7,917 nucleotides of DNA. Source: Chitinophaga pinensis. GTDB lineage: Bacteria; Bacteroidota; Bacteroidia; UKL13-3. The notes beneath the pieces are model-generated. The model was not told the origin of the DNA. It was given only the letters and a program-made list of their open reading frames with translations, and did not search any database. The number at the start of each line of letters is the position of its first letter. The stretch's first letter is position 1. A program made the position numbers and the translations under genes. Shown here one piece after another: positions 6,697 through 7,917 of the stretch. The DNA lies in the NCBI GenBank assembly GCA_943323675.2, contig CALPIR020000102.1, positions 1 to 7,917 of the forward strand, read 5' to 3'.

Positions 6697-7533
6697 TTAT
6701 TTAGGTTGATAAATGAATTGAGCCGCGCACCAATTATTTTTAACCAAGTAATTTTTAAACTGTAAACCAAGTGGTTCTGTTGCATTTTTTAAATCGATTA
6801 AATCAGATTCGTAAAAACCACTAATCAATAAAAACGCACCTGGTTTCATGTGTTTTACAATGGTACTAAAACTACTCAGCAAAATGTTTTTATTGATATT
6901 CGCCAACACACCATCAAAAGTTTCCGTTACTTTAATTACTGATAAAGATCCTAGTCTGAATTCAAAATTATCCAAATTATTTAAGCCTTTATTTTCAGCA
7001 ATATTATCTAAACACCATTCATCAATATCATTACCTATAATATGGGCAGCACCTAATTTTAAAGCCATTAAACCAAGCACTCCTGTACCACACCCGTAAT
7101 CAAATATTTGTTTATTGGTAAAATCTTGTTTCAGCATCAACTCTAAAACCAATTGAGTGGTTTCATGGTGTCCGGTGCCAAAAGTATTTTTGGGTTGTAT
7201 GGTTATGGTATGTTCATAATCCATTTCTAAATCGTGAAACGGAGCACGCACTAATATCTTATCTGCAACAACAATTGGCTCGTAAGACGCTTCCCATTGT
7301 GCATTCCAATTTTGAGGTTCGATAATGCTATGTGGAACATCATTGGGGTTGATGCCATACTTTAAAAGCAAATCGTTATACATTAAAGGATTATGCAGTG
7401 ATTGTGGAATATAAGCTGAAAAACCTTCATCAGTTTCAATAAACCCTTCGTAATCCAATTCAGCCAATTCTGCAATAAGCAATTCCCTGGTGTCTTCGTC
7501 ACAAATTATAGCAAATTCAAAATATGCTTCCAT
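6697..7533 (-). CDS. prmA: Ribosomal protein L11 methyltransferase
   Basis: PrmA is the cytoplasmic SAM-dependent enzyme that methylates lysine and N-terminal amino groups of ribosomal protein L11. From the ATG at 7533 the product is 278 residues. An N-terminal substrate-recognition part (about 1-85) includes FIETDEGFSAYIPQ (31-44). A linker carries the family's FGTGHHETT (118-126). The Rossmann methyltransferase fold has SAM motif I DYGCGTGVLGL (145-155), acidic GNDID (167-171) at the end of strand 2, and VLANINKNILL (209-219) at motif IV. A GTG at 7548 would add five residues (MHICH); I prefer the ATG because MEAYFEF fits the usual start of Bacteroidota PrmA proteins. Its stop lies 30 bp before kbl, with no terminator, so the two are likely co-transcribed, although no functional link is evident. 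Confidence 0.93.
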   Translation of the reverse strand: MEAYFEFAIICDEDTRELLIAELAELDYEGFIETDEGFSAYIPQSLHNPLMYNDLLLKYGINPNDVPHSIIEPQNWNAQWEASYEPIVVADKILVRAPFHDLEMDYEHTITIQPKNTFGTGHHETTQLVLELMLKQDFTNKQIFDYGCGTGVLGLMALKLGAAHIIGNDIDEWCLDNIAENKGLNNLDNFEFRLGSLSVIKVTETFDGVLANINKNILLSSFSTIVKHMKPGAFLLISGFYESDLIDLKNATEPLGLQFKNYLVKNNWCAAQFIYQPK

Positions 7534-7554
7534 GTGGCAAATATGCACAAAAAG

Positions 7555-7564
7555 TATAGCTATA
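7555..7564. repeat. Palindrome TATAGCTATA upstream of prmA
   Basis: TATAGCTATA is a perfect 10-bp palindrome whose near edge lies 21 bp before the prmA ATG. It could be an operator or simply AT-rich promoter DNA. No exact TAnnTTTG box was found beside it, only near matches with one extra base. Confidence 0.3.
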
Positions 7565-7583
7565 AAAAGGTGCGTATTACAAA

Positions 7584-7612
7584 CAGTAGCTAATTTCCTT
7601 TTTCAGCTACAG
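7584..7612 (-). terminator. Possible weak terminator after the arginase-like gene
   Basis: Directly after the stop at 7613, minus-strand GTAGCT (7610-7605) pairs with AGCTAC (7591-7586) across a 13-nt loop, followed by TGTTTG. The stem is short and the T-tract poor, so termination would be inefficient and read-through into prmA is possible. Confidence 0.25.
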
Positions 7613-7917
7613 TTACAATAATTTCTGGTATGCGCGCATCCATCTGTCTGGTATTTCATCGTTTAATGCTGCTTGGTAATCGCTGTAACTACATGGCACC
7701 ATAAATATTCCTTTTTGGTTAGAGCGTTCCTTAGGGTAAGGCACTTCCATCCACCAACGCTCGTTATAAATGTTTTTGTAGAATACAATCTCGTAATCAC
7801 CTGCTTTAAAAGTAGTACGGTAAATCATGTAATCTTTACTCTCACCTGTTGGGTAATCATACTTGCGGTTATAAAAACCATCGATAAAATACCACAACAT
7901 TTGCGAAACCAATTTAC
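7613..7917 (-). CDS. C-terminal part of a probable arginase/formimidoylglutamase-family protein (5' end outside window)
   Basis: The frame is open at the right edge; 100 complete codons and the stop are visible, so the start is outside the window. A TTG at 7912 could be read as a start, but it continues upstream as KLVSQMLWYFIDGFYNRKYD, which resembles the end of the catalytic fold in Bacteroidota arginase-type (ureohydrolase) proteins. It is followed by an extension rich in Tyr and Trp (YEIVFYKN, RWWMEVPYP, FMVPCSYSDYQAA) ending PDRWMRAYQKLL. The assignment rests on memory of such C-terminal tails. The metal-binding Asp/His motifs of the family would lie outside the window, so the call is tentative. 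If correct, the enzyme would hydrolyse a guanidino or formimino substrate such as formimidoylglutamate in histidine breakdown. There is no signal peptide or membrane segment in the visible part. It precedes prmA by 79 bp on the same strand. Confidence 0.55.
   Translation of the reverse strand, partial: KLVSQMLWYFIDGFYNRKYDYPTGESKDYMIYRTTFKAGDYEIVFYKNIYNERWWMEVPYPKERSNQKGIFMVPCSYSDYQAALNDEIPDRWMRAYQKLL

Noticed and set aside
6552..6785. Minus-strand 77-residue frame bridging prmA and kbl
   Set aside because: It overlaps the end of prmA and start of kbl in another frame, is Asn/Lys/Tyr-rich as expected of AT-rich out-of-frame sequence, and has no motif.
6848..7099. Plus-strand 83-residue open frame
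   Set aside because: It is antisense to the SAM-binding region of prmA and shows no domain of its own.
7534..7548. GTG start at 7548 for prmA
   Set aside because: It adds only MHICH before a well-fitting MEAYFEF start; ATG at 7533 is the better start, though the GTG cannot be excluded.

Overview
The window is AT-rich and every gene lies on the minus strand. The organism is almost certainly a member of the Bacteroidota. The outer-membrane receptor has the carboxypeptidase-regulatory-like N-terminal domain typical of that phylum. The start codons lack Shine-Dalgarno sequences and sit in A-rich leaders. Two of the leaders carry a TAnnTTTG-type -7 box, and the protein at the left edge belongs to a secreted beta-helix family common in that phylum. 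Genus or species cannot be told from this sequence.

Layout, in the direction of transcription (right to left): (i) 7917-7613, the C-terminal 100 residues of a protein that looks like the tail of an arginase/formimidoylglutamase-family enzyme; (ii) prmA (7533-6697), ribosomal protein L11 methyltransferase; (iii) kbl (6666-5470), glycine C-acetyltransferase, 30 bp after prmA and probably co-transcribed with it, ending in a strong hairpin terminator (5420-5443); (iv) a 982-residue TonB-dependent outer-membrane receptor (5298-2350) with its own promoter-like box and a 12-bp-stem terminator (2299-2329); (v) about 790 bp without a gene, rich in small hairpins and degenerate repeats; (vi) the first 503 residues of an exported beta-helix-type protein (1509 to the left edge), which at the edge is entering an Ig/PKD- or SprB-like repeat region.

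The right half is housekeeping metabolism and translation. The left half is cell-envelope: an outer-membrane active transporter and a secreted or surface protein. These two envelope genes are separately terminated. However, both have a similar element (GTAGGG followed by TA-n-n-TTTTG or a one-base variant) exactly 25 nt upstream of their start codons, so they may be co-regulated. That shared element and the hairpin-rich intergenic region are the most interesting non-genic signals. I see no defence system, phage, insertion sequence, CRISPR array, tRNA or rRNA.
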